Positions 48,835 through 58,862 are shown, counted from the first letter of the stretch. The stretch: 64,000 nt of DNA from Moraxella bovoculi 237 (GCF_000696305.2 NZ_AOMT01000022.1:1-64000), one strand, 5' to 3'. Notes: a model not told the origin generated them from the letters alone. Made by a program: numbers and translations.

Positions 48835-49049
48835 GATTTGGTAGTATTTTGTAAAAATGAATAAAAAATAATTGGATAACTGTTAAGCAGGCATACTTTT
48901 GCTTTGTTGCTTGCTTAAAAAGTGACAATAGCTGTGATATAATGCCGACAATTTTGTTGGGCGATTGATGCGTTATTTTATCATAAAAATGCCAAGATGC
49001 TTGCAGACTTGCCCAGCTCCATGCTTAAATTTAAAGATTCGGGTATTCT

Positions 49050-50039
49050 ATGAAAACACTAAGCGCAGTAAAATATGCGGTGGGCGCCTCTGTGGTGGCG
49101 CTTGCTTTGACCGCTTGTACCAAAAACGAAGAACCAAACAACGCTCAAGAGGCGGACATCGTGGTGGCAGAGCCTGTCATCCAAGAGATTCAAGCGGTAT
49201 GTGATGAGCCAAGCCTGCGCAATCGCTTGGTGGATTCATTGCAGGTTGGTCTGCTTGACAGCGCACTACTTGAAGTGCAAGGTTATGATGATGCGACGCG
49301 CCTAGGACTTGAGCAGCAGGTTCGCCAAAAGCTCACTGGCGTGGACATCAATCTGCAGAATGTCACTGCATCGGGTGCGACGTGCCGTGCTGACGTGCAT
49401 TTTACACTGCCAGCTCAAGACATCGCTTACGCCAACAGCACATTCAAGAATAATGGTCTGACTGAGCTTGATGAGCAGGCGGCAGAGGCAGGTGCTGCAT
49501 TGGTCGGTGGTAACCGCCTGATTGCCAAGGACTTTGCATATACCATCGAGGATAATAAAGCAGTCATCGGTACCGATAACGCGGTGCTAAGTCTGGTGGC
49601 TAAGACTTTGGTGGCGGCTGTTCATGGCATGGCAGGTGAATCGCACGCCAATGCACAAAATGCCCCAGCTGTACGCCTAGAGCCTGTCCAACCGATCGCT
49701 GCACCACGCATCCAAGAGCGTGAAGAGACGGCGCCAACAGCAAGACCTACCCAAACGGTTCATCAAGAACAGCCACAGCAGCGTCCAGCTCAAGCAGAGC
49801 CACGCACCCAATCTCGTCCTGAGTCACTACCACGCGATCAAGCAGAAGCACCAAAGAAAGAGACGCCGCGCCAAAGAACCCAAGAGCAGGCACGTCCTAA
49901 GGCTGAACCGGTTGCACCGAGTCAAGCTGCACGACCACAGAAGCAAGCTGAGCCAGATCCTGCACCTGCACCGGCTCAACAGTCGGTTGCTGATGAGAAT
50001 GTCGAACTGACAATCGTTGAGAGCAACGACACTTATTGA
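49050..50039 (+). CDS. Lipoprotein with Pro/Gln/Ala-rich C-terminal tail
   Basis: A 329-aa protein with a lipoprotein signal (VGASVVALALTAC, lipobox LTAC). Residues 45-200 form a globular region (CDEPSLRNRLVDSLQVGLLDSALLEVQGYD, then DVHFTLPAQDIAYANSTF). Residues about 210-320 are low complexity, rich in Pro, Gln, Ala, Arg and Glu. Such a tail could span the periplasm or cell wall. I do not recognise the family or function. A strong terminator follows. Confidence 0.72.
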   Translation: MKTLSAVKYAVGASVVALALTACTKNEEPNNAQEADIVVAEPVIQEIQAVCDEPSLRNRLVDSLQVGLLDSALLEVQGYDDATRLGLEQQVRQKLTGVDINLQNVTASGATCRADVHFTLPAQDIAYANSTFKNNGLTELDEQAAEAGAALVGGNRLIAKDFAYTIEDNKAVIGTDNAVLSLVAKTLVAAVHGMAGESHANAQNAPAVRLEPVQPIAAPRIQEREETAPTARPTQTVHQEQPQQRPAQAEPRTQSRPESLPRDQAEAPKKETPRQRTQEQARPKAEPVAPSQAARPQKQAEPDPAPAPAQQSVADENVELTIVESNDTY

Positions 50040-50051
50040 TTTAGCAATGCC

Positions 50052-50080
50052 AAAAATCCCGAATAATATTCGGGATTTTT
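50052..50080 (+). terminator. Terminator after the Pro/Gln-rich lipoprotein gene
   Basis: AAAAATCCCGAAT at 50052-50064 pairs with ATTCGGGATTTTT at 50068-50080, a 13-bp stem with a T-run, 12 bases after the stop. Confidence 0.92.
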
Positions 50081-50203
50081 TATGGGTGTTTTTAAAATTG
50101 TCTTAATAATATGATAAAATGGCAGTTTGTCAAAACGTATTAGCACAACGGAATAATTTCATAGTGTCGAATTTGCCTAGGCAGATTCCTTTTGGAGAAA
50201 AAG

Positions 50204-51241
50204 ATGCAAACTTTTAAACTGCAATTATCAGCCATTGCATTAACAGCTCTCGCTTTGGCTGGCTGCAATCAAGAAAAAACAACCGCCCAACCAGCCGCAG
50301 CGGACAAAACCACCCAAGACAACACCAAACAACCCAAAACCATCGCCATCTCTGCCATCGTTGAGCATCCTTCGTTGGATGATATTCGTCGTGGCATCGT
50401 CTCAGGCTTGGCGGATTTGGGCTATAAAGATGGTCAGAATCTAACCGTCAATTTCCAATCAGCTCAAGGCAACATGGCAACCGCAAGCCAAATCGCCAAG
50501 CAGTTCGCCTCCGAGAATCCTGATGCGATCGTCGCTATCTCTACGCCAACCGCGCAGAGTCTGGCTGCTGCCACTCAAACCATTCCTTTGGTATATACTG
50601 CTGTGTCAGACCCTGTCGCGGCTAAGCTGATCGATAACAACAACGTCGCCACACAGGCGAATATCACAGGCCTATCAAGCCAGCTACCACTCGAGCCACA
50701 GATTGAGCTGTTCACTAAAGTTAAGCCTGATGCCAAGCGTATCGGCTATGTCTATAGCCCAGGTGAGGCGAATTCGGTCGCTCTAAAAGATCAATTGATC
50801 AAGATTCTGCCTAAGTATGGCATGAGCTTGGTGGACATTCCTGCCAACCGCTCTGCTGACGTGGCAAGTGCGACACGCGCATTAGATGGACGTGCTGATC
50901 TTATCTATACGTCTTTGGATAATAACGTCGCGTCAGCGATGGAAGCGATGGTGCAGGTGGCTAATGAGCTTGATTTGCCGATCATTGCGTCCGATGAATT
51001 CTCAGTACGTCGCGGCGCAACGGCTGCCTTGGGCGTGAATGACTTTGATTTTGGGGTGACGACCGCTAAGCTGGTCGCAGGCATCCTAGATGGAAAAAAC
51101 CCAGCAGACATCACGCCTGAAGTCATGAACACACTAACACTGTACATCAGCCCAAAACATGCTGTCGATCAAGGCGTGACTCTTACCGATGAAGTTAAGA
51201 AAGACGCGATCGACGTGGATGCGACACCACGTTCACACTAA
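50204..51241 (+). CDS. ABC transporter substrate-binding lipoprotein, first paralogue
   Basis: A 345-aa lipoprotein (lipobox LAGC near residue 20) of the ABC_sub_bind family that includes the tryptophan-import TrpX proteins. Key stretches are AIVEHPSLDDIRRGIVSGL, LTVNFQSAQGNMATASQIAKQF, VYTAVSDPVAAKL, GYVYSPGEANS and LIYTSLDNNV. GGAG at 50194-50197 supports ATG 50204. It is paralogous to the next gene, and a permease and an ATPase follow. The ligand is probably an amino acid or aromatic compound; this is not shown by sequence. Confidence 0.85.
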   Translation: MQTFKLQLSAIALTALALAGCNQEKTTAQPAAADKTTQDNTKQPKTIAISAIVEHPSLDDIRRGIVSGLADLGYKDGQNLTVNFQSAQGNMATASQIAKQFASENPDAIVAISTPTAQSLAAATQTIPLVYTAVSDPVAAKLIDNNNVATQANITGLSSQLPLEPQIELFTKVKPDAKRIGYVYSPGEANSVALKDQLIKILPKYGMSLVDIPANRSADVASATRALDGRADLIYTSLDNNVASAMEAMVQVANELDLPIIASDEFSVRRGATAALGVNDFDFGVTTAKLVAGILDGKNPADITPEVMNTLTLYISPKHAVDQGVTLTDEVKKDAIDVDATPRSH

Positions 51242-51409
51242 GACATCCATGAGCTGGCGGCGGATTGTAGGTTTTTTTAACAAATGTTCGTCGCCTTAGC
51301 TGCTTTACGAGTGATTTTGCTGATCGATGATTGAAATTTCGTGATATTTTGTTTATCATGAATCACTTTTTGATTAACAGCCCAAGTGGGCAAAGCTATG
51401 GAGATGGAG

Positions 51410-52420
51410 ATGTTCAACCCAAATCGTATTAATGGATTTTCTAAATTATTGGGCGTAACTTTATTAAGTGCGGCATTGTTTGGCTGCGGTAATGATGACA
51501 AGGCAGCTGCACCTGATGCCAAAGCAGATGCAAAAACTGTCGCCATCACTGCCATTGTTGAACATCCTGCCTTAGATGCGGTGCGTCAAGGTGCCATCGA
51601 AGAGCTTGGTGCGGCAGGTTATAAAGAAGGTGAGAACCTAACCATCAACTTCCAATCAGCCCAAGGTAACATGGCAACAGCAGGTCAGATCGCTAAGCAG
51701 TTCGTTGCGGATAATCCCGATGCCATCATTGCCATCGCTACACCATCAGCGCAAGCAGTTGTATCAGGCACGAGCGACATTCCTGTGATTTTCTCAGCGG
51801 TGACAGAGCCAGTTGAAGCCAAGCTTGTGCCAAAACTAGACGGTTCTGGCACGAACGTAACTGGCGCATCAGACGTATTGCCACTTGAGCCACAAGTTGA
51901 TCTGATCAAAGAACTACTGCCTAACGTTAAGAACATCGGCTTTGTATATAGCCCAGGTGAAGTCAACTCAACCGTAACTCTTAAAAACCTAAAAGCCATC
52001 ACAAGCAATCAAGGCATTAATATCGTTGAAGCACCTGCCCAAAAATCAAGCGACGTCGCCATGGCAACCCAAAGTCTGGTGGGTAAAGTTGATGTGATCT
52101 ACACCTCAACTGACAATAACGTCATCACCGCTTATGAAGCATTGGCTCAAGTTGCCAAAGAAGCTAAGATTCCACTTTTGTCATCTGAGCCAAGCACGGT
52201 TGAGCGTGGTGCTGCTGTGGCGCTGGGCGTAAACTATCTAGACCTAGGACGTGAGACAGGTAAAATCACAGCGCGCATCCTAAAAGGTGAAAAAGCAGGC
52301 GACATCCCTGTATATGCAGCCCAAAAGCTAGATCTGTTCGTTAGCAAAAAATACGCAGCTGAACAAGGCATCACCGTGCCACAATCTATCATTGATCGCG
52401 CGCAGAAAGTTGTTGAATAA
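51410..52420 (+). CDS. ABC transporter substrate-binding lipoprotein, second paralogue
   Basis: A 336-aa paralogue of the preceding protein, with the same motifs (AIVEHPALDAVRQGAIEEL, LTINFQSAQGNMATAGQIAKQF, IFSAVTEPVEAKL, GFVYSPGEVNS, VIYTSTDNNV). The lipobox is LFGC. Three ATGs (51398, 51404, 51410) lie in frame; GGAG at 51400-51403 favours 51410. The first copy ends about 170 bases upstream. The two copies have diverged in many positions, so the duplication is not recent. Confidence 0.85.
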   Translation: MFNPNRINGFSKLLGVTLLSAALFGCGNDDKAAAPDAKADAKTVAITAIVEHPALDAVRQGAIEELGAAGYKEGENLTINFQSAQGNMATAGQIAKQFVADNPDAIIAIATPSAQAVVSGTSDIPVIFSAVTEPVEAKLVPKLDGSGTNVTGASDVLPLEPQVDLIKELLPNVKNIGFVYSPGEVNSTVTLKNLKAITSNQGINIVEAPAQKSSDVAMATQSLVGKVDVIYTSTDNNVITAYEALAQVAKEAKIPLLSSEPSTVERGAAVALGVNYLDLGRETGKITARILKGEKAGDIPVYAAQKLDLFVSKKYAAEQGITVPQSIIDRAQKVVE

Positions 52421-52530
52421 TATTTTTGTATGACGATGCGTGACATGATGGACAAGTCATTCGTGCATCTGATAAATTTAACATACAAAAATATGTCGTA
52501 AAATGGTAAAATATTGCACGTTTTTTAAAG

Positions 52531-52566
52531 AACACACGCCCGAAGACGCTCGTGGTGTGTGTTTTT
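52531..52566 (+). terminator. Terminator or attenuator between binding proteins and permease
   Basis: AACACAC at 52531-52537 pairs with GTGTGTT at 52557-52563, with further inner G-C pairs, then TTTATTTAGTTT. It lies 22 bases before the permease ATG and could reduce read-through from the binding-protein genes. Confidence 0.65.
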
Positions 52567-52587
52567 ATTTAGTTTAGGGGCGTTTTT

Positions 52588-53498
52588 ATGTCGATGATTG
52601 CCTTTTTTGGGGCGTTAGAAAGTGGCTTGATTTATGCGCTGATGGCGCTTGGCGTGCTGATTTCTTTTCGAATTTTGGATTTTCCAGATTTGACCGCTGA
52701 CGGCAGCTTTCCTTTGGGCGGCGCGGTGGCAGCGCTTGCCATCGTCTCGGGCATCAATCCTTGGATGGCTTGTATCCTAGGGATGTTTGCCGGTGCGGCA
52801 GCAGGAACAGTCACGGCATTATTAAACGTCAAATTAGGCATTTTGCATCTGTTGTCGGGCATCCTTGTGATGACAGCATTGTATTCGGTGAATTTGCGCA
52901 TCATGGGCGCGCCAAACCTATCGCTCTTGGGTGAGCCGACCGTATTTGCGCCGTTCATCCAAGGCAGTAATGGCGTGTGGGTGCGAGTGCTTGTGGCGCT
53001 GGGTGTGGTGGTGATTGCTAAGCTGTTCTTGGATTGGTTCTTTAGCACCCAGACAGGTCTTGCCATGCGCGCCACAGGTTCTAACACCAAGATGGCACAA
53101 GCGCAAGGCATTAACACCTCATGGATGATCGTGCTTGGTATCGCGATCAGTAATGGCCTGATTGCGCTGTCGGGTGCGTTATTCGTGTACAGACTCAAGG
53201 CGGTGCCGATGTGTCGATTGGTATTGGTACGATCGTCATTGGTCTGGCTGCGGTCATCATTGGTGAGACTGTGCTGACCGCGAAGCGTACTTTTTGGATT
53301 ACCTTATCAGTGATAATTGGTGCGGTGCTTTATAAGCTGTTCATTCAGATTGCGTTATCTAGCCAGACACTGCGTAGCATTGGCTTTGGGCCACAAGATT
53401 TGAACCTTGTCACGGCATTGCTTGTGGTGATTGTGCTCATGTTGCCTAAGTTTCGTGCCAGACTGTTTGCAAAATTTGGTAAAAAATCAATCCAATAA
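52588..53498 (+). pseudogene. ABC transporter permease split by a 2-base frameshift
   Basis: The two open parts make one permease of the branched-chain-type family, as in TrpY. The first is 52588 to about 53187: AFFGALESGLIYALMALGVLISFRILDFPDLT and a series of hydrophobic helices up to IALSGALFV. The second resumes at about 53190 as QTQGGADVSIGIGTIVIGLAAVIIGETVL and ends at 53498. Removing one GT from the GTGT at 53185-53188 joins them. As read, the first part runs out of frame to a stop at 53275-53277. The lesion lies about two thirds of the way along, so the full transporter is probably not made unless frameshifting occurs or the base call is wrong. Confidence 0.85.
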
Positions 53499-53523
53499 AT
53501 GAATGTTAACGGAGAAAATTCTT

Positions 53524-54318
53524 ATGATGCAAGCAAGTGACTTACGTTTAACGTTCAATAAAGGCACACCGATTGAGAACCCAGCTTTGCGCGGCATTAG
53601 TTTAAACATCGCTGAGGGCGAGTTTGTGACCGTCATCGGCACCAACGGTGCAGGTAAATCCACCTTCTTAAATACTGTGAGCGGGGCGATTCGCCCTGAT
53701 AGTGGTTCTGTGGTGATCGATGGTGTTGATGTGACCAATCGACCAACACATAAGCGCAGCCATCTGGTTGCAAGAGTGTTCCAGGATCCAATGGCGGGTA
53801 CGTGTGAAGCACTAACCATCGAAGAGAATATGGCGCTTGCCTTCAAACGTGGTAATCCTCGCACCCTAAAAGGCGCGCTAAATGGTCAGAACCGTGATAT
53901 TTTCCGCGAAAAATTATCCGTGCTAAAGCTCGGTCTTGAGAATCGTCTGACCGACCGCATGGGCTTGTTATCAGGTGGTCAGCGTCAAGCGGTGAGCCTG
54001 CTAATGGCAAGCTTACAGCCTTCGAAGATTCTTCTTTTGGATGAGCACACCGCTGCACTTGACCCAAAGACAGCGGCTTTCGTGCTTGATTTGACCGATA
54101 AGATCGTCAATGACAACAAACTAACCACGATGATGGTAACTCACTCCATGCAACAGGCGCTGACTCATGGTACGCGCACAGTCATGCTGCACCAAGGTCA
54201 GGTCGTGCTTGATGTCTCAGGTGAAGAGCGTCGCGGCATGATGGTTCAGGATCTATTGGATATGTTTGAGCGCACGCGTGGTGAGAAAGTGGCGGATGAT
54301 GCGCTATTGTTAGGATAA
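53524..54318 (+). CDS. ABC transporter ATP-binding protein
   Basis: A 264-aa ATPase. Walker A is GTNGAGKSTFLN near residue 41, the signature is LLSGGQRQAVSLL, and Walker B is ILLLDEHTAALDPKT, with a switch His in MMVTHSM. GGAG at 53511-53514 supports ATG 53524. It is the partner of the split permease and the two binding proteins, an arrangement like the trpXYZ importer. It is intact. Confidence 0.9.
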   Translation: MMQASDLRLTFNKGTPIENPALRGISLNIAEGEFVTVIGTNGAGKSTFLNTVSGAIRPDSGSVVIDGVDVTNRPTHKRSHLVARVFQDPMAGTCEALTIEENMALAFKRGNPRTLKGALNGQNRDIFREKLSVLKLGLENRLTDRMGLLSGGQRQAVSLLMASLQPSKILLLDEHTAALDPKTAAFVLDLTDKIVNDNKLTTMMVTHSMQQALTHGTRTVMLHQGQVVLDVSGEERRGMMVQDLLDMFERTRGEKVADDALLLG

Positions 54319-54339
54319 GCGAGCGATAAAAGGATTTTT

Positions 54340-54618
54340 ATGAATAAGCGTTTTGCCAATGTGCTGTCTTTGACTTTGTTCTTTATTGGCGTGATGGCGA
54401 TTGCAATTAGCATCACTCAGAATAATGGCTATGCCTATCATGCGTTCGCGCTGTGCGGGGTGCTGTCGGTGCTGGCTGATTTTATCAGCATCAAGACAGG
54501 TAATAAAATGGTGAATGCTAACCAAGGTCAAAAACGCTTCGTGCTAATCTTTCAGGCATTAGTGTGGGCGATCGGCTTGGCGCTGGTTTATCATTTTGAG
54601 CTTTTTCATCCGCACTGA
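54340..54618 (+). CDS. Small membrane protein, hypothetical
   Basis: A 92-aa protein with three hydrophobic segments (VLSLTLFFIGVMAIAIS, AFALCGVLSVLADFI, FVLIFQALVWAIGLALVY). It starts 21 bases after the ABC ATPase, so it may belong to that operon. I do not recognise the family. Confidence 0.62.
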   Translation: MNKRFANVLSLTLFFIGVMAIAISITQNNGYAYHAFALCGVLSVLADFISIKTGNKMVNANQGQKRFVLIFQALVWAIGLALVYHFELFHPH

Positions 54619-54715
54619 GCGTGAAATGTGATGAGATTTTTCCAAGGATTAGGTTTGGTATTTGCCAAACCTAATTTTATTTTTATGATTAACATAGCCA
54701 AAAAATAGAGTAATT

Positions 54716-55391
54716 ATGACGAATTGTTTTGAATGTGATGACAATCTCGTGCGTCTGTTGGTGACTTGTCAGGATCGTTCTGGCATCGTGCAGGCGGTAT
54801 CGGGATTTTTGTATCATCATGGGGCGAATATCGTTTCATTGGATTAGCACACGAACAAGGCTTGTGGCGGTAAATATTTCATGCGTGTAGAGTTTCATTT
54901 AGAAGATTTAGCAAATAAAAAAGCCACATTGTCTGAGACTTTCGTGCGCACTGTCGCTGCGCCTTCCTATCAATAAAGACGACAAAGAATCAACCTATGA
55001 TAAGATCACTGAGGTGATGCAGGGTAATGATCTTTTGGTCTTGGCGCGTTATATGCAGATCCTAAGCTCAAAATTCGTCGATACTTGGGCGGGTAGAGTG
55101 ATTAATATTCATCATTCGTTCTTACCTGCCTTTGTGGGCGCCAATCCATATAAGCAAGCATTTGATAAAGGGGTGAAGCTCATCGGTGCTACCGCGCGCT
55201 ATGTGACGAGCGAACTGGATAAAGGCCCCATCATTGAGCAGGGCGTGCAGCGTGTGAGCCATGCTTATAGTGTGCCTGAGCTTCGTGAGATCGGGCGTGA
55301 TATCGAGCGTGATGTATTGGCGCGCGCTGTCAGATGGCATCTAGAAGATCACATCATCGTCGATGGTAATAAGACTGTCGTATTCGACTAA
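54716..55391 (+). pseudogene. purU: Formyltetrahydrofolate deformylase PurU remnant
   Basis: PurU hydrolyses 10-formyltetrahydrofolate. The N-terminal ACT domain begins at ATG 54716 (LVRLLVTCQDRSGIVQAVSGFLYHHGANIVSLD) but meets TAG at 54845-54847. It continues in frame as GGKYFMRVEFHLEDL to about 54955. There the frame changes, and roughly 75 residues present in E. coli PurU are missing. The C-terminal catalytic half then follows in another frame ([69 protein letters not shown]), to 55391. The nonsense codon plus internal deletion make this a clear pseudogene. The C-terminal 125 codons remain open. Confidence 0.9.
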
Positions 55392-55399
55392 AAGTACAC

Positions 55400-55435
55400 A
55401 AAAAATAAACCTGCCAATGAGCAGGTTTATTTTTT
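55400..55435. terminator. Bidirectional terminator after the purU remnant
   Basis: A 15-bp perfect stem pairs AAAAAATAAACCTGC at 55400-55414 with 55421-55435. It lies between purU and the convergent AhpD-like gene. Confidence 0.9.
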
Positions 55436-55463
55436 TAGTTAAATGTATTGATAAATCAATGAA

Positions 55464-56018
55464 TTAACGGTTTGGGCCAAAGGCAGCCAGCTCTGGGTTG
55501 ATGTCAGTCTTGGCAACGGTGTTAGCGTAGTTGCACAGAGTGGACAGTGCCACGCCCATGATGACATCTAGGACATTTTGGTCATTGTAGCCGGCTGATT
55601 TAAAGGCTTCTAGCTCTTCGTCAGAGACTTGACCACGTTTGTCGATAAGTTGCATGGTGAACTGGGCTAGGGCTTGATATTTGGCGTTTTCGTCAATGCC
55701 CGTGCGAGTACGCAGGGCTTCTACGACCTCAGGCGACATTTGTAGGCGAACTTCGGCGATCTTGGTGTGTCCTGCCACACAAAAATCACAGCCGTTATGA
55801 ACAGCAGCGGTGATTTGGATGACTTCAATCTCTTCGTCAGTCAGCGAGTTTTTGCTGTTTAGTTTACTCACTTCTTGATACATTTCAAGGGCTTGCGGTG
55901 AGTTGGCAAGTACGCCGATAAGATTTGGAATAAAGCCGTTGGCTTTTTGTACCGCTTCAACACGCTCTTTGGCTTTTTCGGGGGCGGTATCAACGGTATG
56001 TAGGGCTAGACGAGTCAT
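55464..56018 (-). CDS. Carboxymuconolactone decarboxylase / AhpD-like protein
   Basis: A 184-aa helical protein of the CMD/AhpD family. The redox motif is NGCDFCVAGHTKIA (CxxC with the downstream His) at about residues 75-88, preceded by LTDEEIEVIQITAAVHN. Such proteins act as peroxidase-linked or alkylhydroperoxidase-like enzymes; the exact activity here is inferred. AGGAGAA just upstream supports the start. It is convergent with purU and divergent from clpB. Confidence 0.87.
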   Translation of the reverse strand: MTRLALHTVDTAPEKAKERVEAVQKANGFIPNLIGVLANSPQALEMYQEVSKLNSKNSLTDEEIEVIQITAAVHNGCDFCVAGHTKIAEVRLQMSPEVVEALRTRTGIDENAKYQALAQFTMQLIDKRGQVSDEELEAFKSAGYNDQNVLDVIMGVALSTLCNYANTVAKTDINPELAAFGPNR

Positions 56019-56208
56019 GTAGTTCTCCTAATTCATTGCTTCTTAACTTTGGCAGAAGCAATTCATGTTTTGAGTTGAGTTAAAGTAACAAAACCTATAT
56101 GGGAATGGGTGTAAAAATTACAAGGGATTTTTAAAAATTTATAAATTTATATAAAAATCAATAGTTTATAGAAATTTTATGGTTTAGATAATTTTTTGTT
56201 ATTGAAAA

Positions 56209-56266
56209 TTTTGCATTTGTCAAGCATATATTTGACAAGCGGGAAAAACTTTTCCCAAATGCAAAA
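56209..56266 (+). promoter_or_regulatory. Structured leader of clpB (three-way junction)
   Basis: An outer 10-bp stem (56209-56218 with 56257-56266) encloses two small hairpins: 56220-56224 with 56231-56235, and GGGAAAA at 56241-56247 with TTTTCCC at 56250-56256. It ends 22 bases before the clpB ATG; AAAGG at 56278-56282 is the ribosome site. TTGAAA at 56202-56207 could be a weak sigma-32 -35 box. An RNA thermometer or other leader control is inferred. Confidence 0.5.
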
Positions 56267-56288
56267 AATAAACGAAAAAAGGTAAAAC

Positions 56289-58862
56289 ATGAATTTTGAT
56301 AAACTCACCCAAAAAGCCCAAAAAACTCTGCAATCCGCCCAATCCCTAGCGGTGGGGCGTGATAATACAGCGATTTTTGCCATGCACGTATTGTCCGTCA
56401 TGCTCCAAGATGAGAGCAATGTCGCCATGCTAAGCCAAGCAGGGGCGGACATCAACAGGCTAAATCATGACACCGCCAAAAAATTAGACGATTTGGCGAC
56501 CTTATCCACGCCCACAGGTCAAGCGAATCTTGCTCCTGATTTGGCACAGGTGCTAAACCTTGCCGATAAATTCGCCACCAAGGCAGGCGACAGCTTTGTG
56601 CCAAGCGAATGGGTGCTGTTCGCCCTAAGTCAGACAGGCGACACCAAAAAAGTCTTGACAGATGCAGGCGTAGATACCCAAAAATTACAAGCTATCATTA
56701 ATCATATCCGTGGGGGAGATACCGTGAACACTCAAAATGCCGAAGACACCAGACACGCCCTAGAAAAATACACCGTCAATCTCACCGATAGAGCCCGTGA
56801 CGGCAAACTTGACCCTGTCATCGGGCGGGACGATGAGATTCGCCGTACTGTTCAAGTTTTGTCAAGACGCACCAAAAACAACCCCGTTTTAATAGGTGAG
56901 CCGGGGGTGGGTAAAACCGCCATTGTCGAAGGCTTGGCAAGCCGTATCGTCAATGGCGAAGTACCTGAAAGCCTAAAAAATAAAGAAGTGCTATCGCTTG
57001 ACATGGGTTCGCTCATCGCAGGGGCGAAATATCATGGCGAGTTTGAAGAGCGCCTAAAAGGCGTGCTAAATGACCTTGCCAAACAAGACGGCAACATTAT
57101 CCTATTTATTGACGAGCTACACACCATGGTGGGGGCAGGCAAGACCAGTGGGGCAATGGACGCAGGCAATATGCTAAAACCTGCCCTAGCCCGTGGCGAG
57201 TTACGCTGTGTGGGGGCGACAACCCTTGATGAATACCGCCAATACATTGAAAAAGACCCTGCCTTGGAGAGACGTTTTCAAAAGGTGCTGGTGGACGAGC
57301 CAAGCGTAGAGGATACCATTGCTATTTTGCGTGGGCTAAAAGAACGGTATGAGCTACATCACGGGGTCAAAATCCTTGATAGTGCCATCATCGCCGCCGC
57401 CAAAATGTCGCACCGCTACATCACTGACCGTAAGCTCCCTGATAAGGCGATTGATTTGATTGATGAAGCAGCGTCTCGCATAAAAATGGAGCTTGACAGC
57501 AAGCCTGAAAGTCTTGACAAGCTTGAAAGACGTATCATTCAATTAAAAATGCAGTTAGAAACTGTCAAAAAAGAAGACGATACAGGTAGCCTTGCACAGG
57601 TTAAGCAGTTGCAAACCCAAATTGACGAATTAACCAAAGAATACAATGACTTAGAAGAGATTTGGAAAAGCGAGAAAGCCCTAGTAGAAGGCACCAAGCA
57701 CGCCCAAATTGAGCTTGATAAGGCACGCATTGCCCTAGAAAAAGCCCAACGTGAGAGCAACTGGGAGCAGGCAGGGCGTTTGCAATATGAGATTATTCCT
57801 AATTTGCAAAAACAGCTTGCCGATGAACAGCATGATGACACAGGCACGCCAAAGCTCCTAAGAAACAAGGTAACGGACAATGAGATTGCCGAAGTGGTGT
57901 CGCACGCCACAGGCATTCCTGTTGCCAAGATGATGCAAGGCGAGCGTGATAAGATGCTTGGCATGGAGACGATTTTGCATGAGCGTGTGGTCGGTCAAGA
58001 CGAAGCGGTCAAATCGGTTGCCAATGCCGTCCGCCGTAGCCGTGCAGGGCTGTCCGACCCCAACCGCCCAAGTGGCTCGTTCCTATTTTTAGGTCCGACA
58101 GGCGTGGGTAAAACTGAGCTTACCAAATCGCTTGCCAATTTCTTGTTTGATGACGAGACGGCCATGGTACGAATTGACATGAGCGAGTTTATGGAAAAGC
58201 ACAGCGTGAGTCGTCTGGTGGGAGCTCCCCCCGGCTATGTTGGCTATGAAGAAGGGGGTGTTTTGACCGAAGCGGTTCGCCGTAAGCCGTATAGTGTGGT
58301 GCTATTTGACGAAGTGGAAAAGGCTCACCCTGATGTGTTTAATATCCTACTACAAGTCTTAGATGACGGGCGTTTGACCGACTCTCAGGGGCGTGTGGTG
58401 GACTTTAAAAACACCGTGATTATCATGACATCAAACCTTGGCAGTCATAAAATCTTTGACATGGCAGGGGACGAGTACGAAGAGATAAAATCGGCGGTCA
58501 TGGAGTCGGTGAACGCTCATTTTCGCCCCGAGTTTATCAACCGTATTGATGAGATTGTGGTCTTTCATCCGCTTGCGCAGTCGCAAATGGCAGGCATTGC
58601 GTCCATTCAGCTTGACCGCCTAAGAGCCAGACTAAAAGAGCGTGAGCTTGGTCTTGTCTTATCAGACGAAGCGATGAATGAGCTGGTGTCGGTGGGGTAC
58701 GACCCTGTGTTTGGGGCAAGACCGCTCAAACGTGCCATTGTCCAAGAGATTGAAAATCCCCTTGCCCAAAAACTCCTAGCAGGTGAGTTTGTCGCAGGCG
58801 ATACCATTTCGGTGGGGGTAGAAAATGGGGTATTGACGTTTGATAAGCTACGGTTAAATTAA
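56289..58862 (+). CDS. clpB: ATP-dependent disaggregase ClpB
   Basis: An 857-aa Hsp100 chaperone that resolubilises aggregates with DnaK. An N-terminal Clp domain (residues 1-145) is followed by the first AAA+ domain, with Walker [15 protein letters not shown] and Walker [16 protein letters not shown] coiled-coil middle domain spans about 400-520, and the second AAA+ domain has [14 protein letters not shown] and [16 protein letters not shown]. The C-terminal domain holds [14 protein letters not shown]. It is complete and has its own terminator. Confidence 0.97.
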   Translation: MNFDKLTQKAQKTLQSAQSLAVGRDNTAIFAMHVLSVMLQDESNVAMLSQAGADINRLNHDTAKKLDDLATLSTPTGQANLAPDLAQVLNLADKFATKAGDSFVPSEWVLFALSQTGDTKKVLTDAGVDTQKLQAIINHIRGGDTVNTQNAEDTRHALEKYTVNLTDRARDGKLDPVIGRDDEIRRTVQVLSRRTKNNPVLIGEPGVGKTAIVEGLASRIVNGEVPESLKNKEVLSLDMGSLIAGAKYHGEFEERLKGVLNDLAKQDGNIILFIDELHTMVGAGKTSGAMDAGNMLKPALARGELRCVGATTLDEYRQYIEKDPALERRFQKVLVDEPSVEDTIAILRGLKERYELHHGVKILDSAIIAAAKMSHRYITDRKLPDKAIDLIDEAASRIKMELDSKPESLDKLERRIIQLKMQLETVKKEDDTGSLAQVKQLQTQIDELTKEYNDLEEIWKSEKALVEGTKHAQIELDKARIALEKAQRESNWEQAGRLQYEIIPNLQKQLADEQHDDTGTPKLLRNKVTDNEIAEVVSHATGIPVAKMMQGERDKMLGMETILHERVVGQDEAVKSVANAVRRSRAGLSDPNRPSGSFLFLGPTGVGKTELTKSLANFLFDDETAMVRIDMSEFMEKHSVSRLVGAPPGYVGYEEGGVLTEAVRRKPYSVVLFDEVEKAHPDVFNILLQVLDDGRLTDSQGRVVDFKNTVIIMTSNLGSHKIFDMAGDEYEEIKSAVMESVNAHFRPEFINRIDEIVVFHPLAQSQMAGIASIQLDRLRARLKERELGLVLSDEAMNELVSVGYDPVFGARPLKRAIVQEIENPLAQKLLAGEFVAGDTISVGVENGVLTFDKLRLN

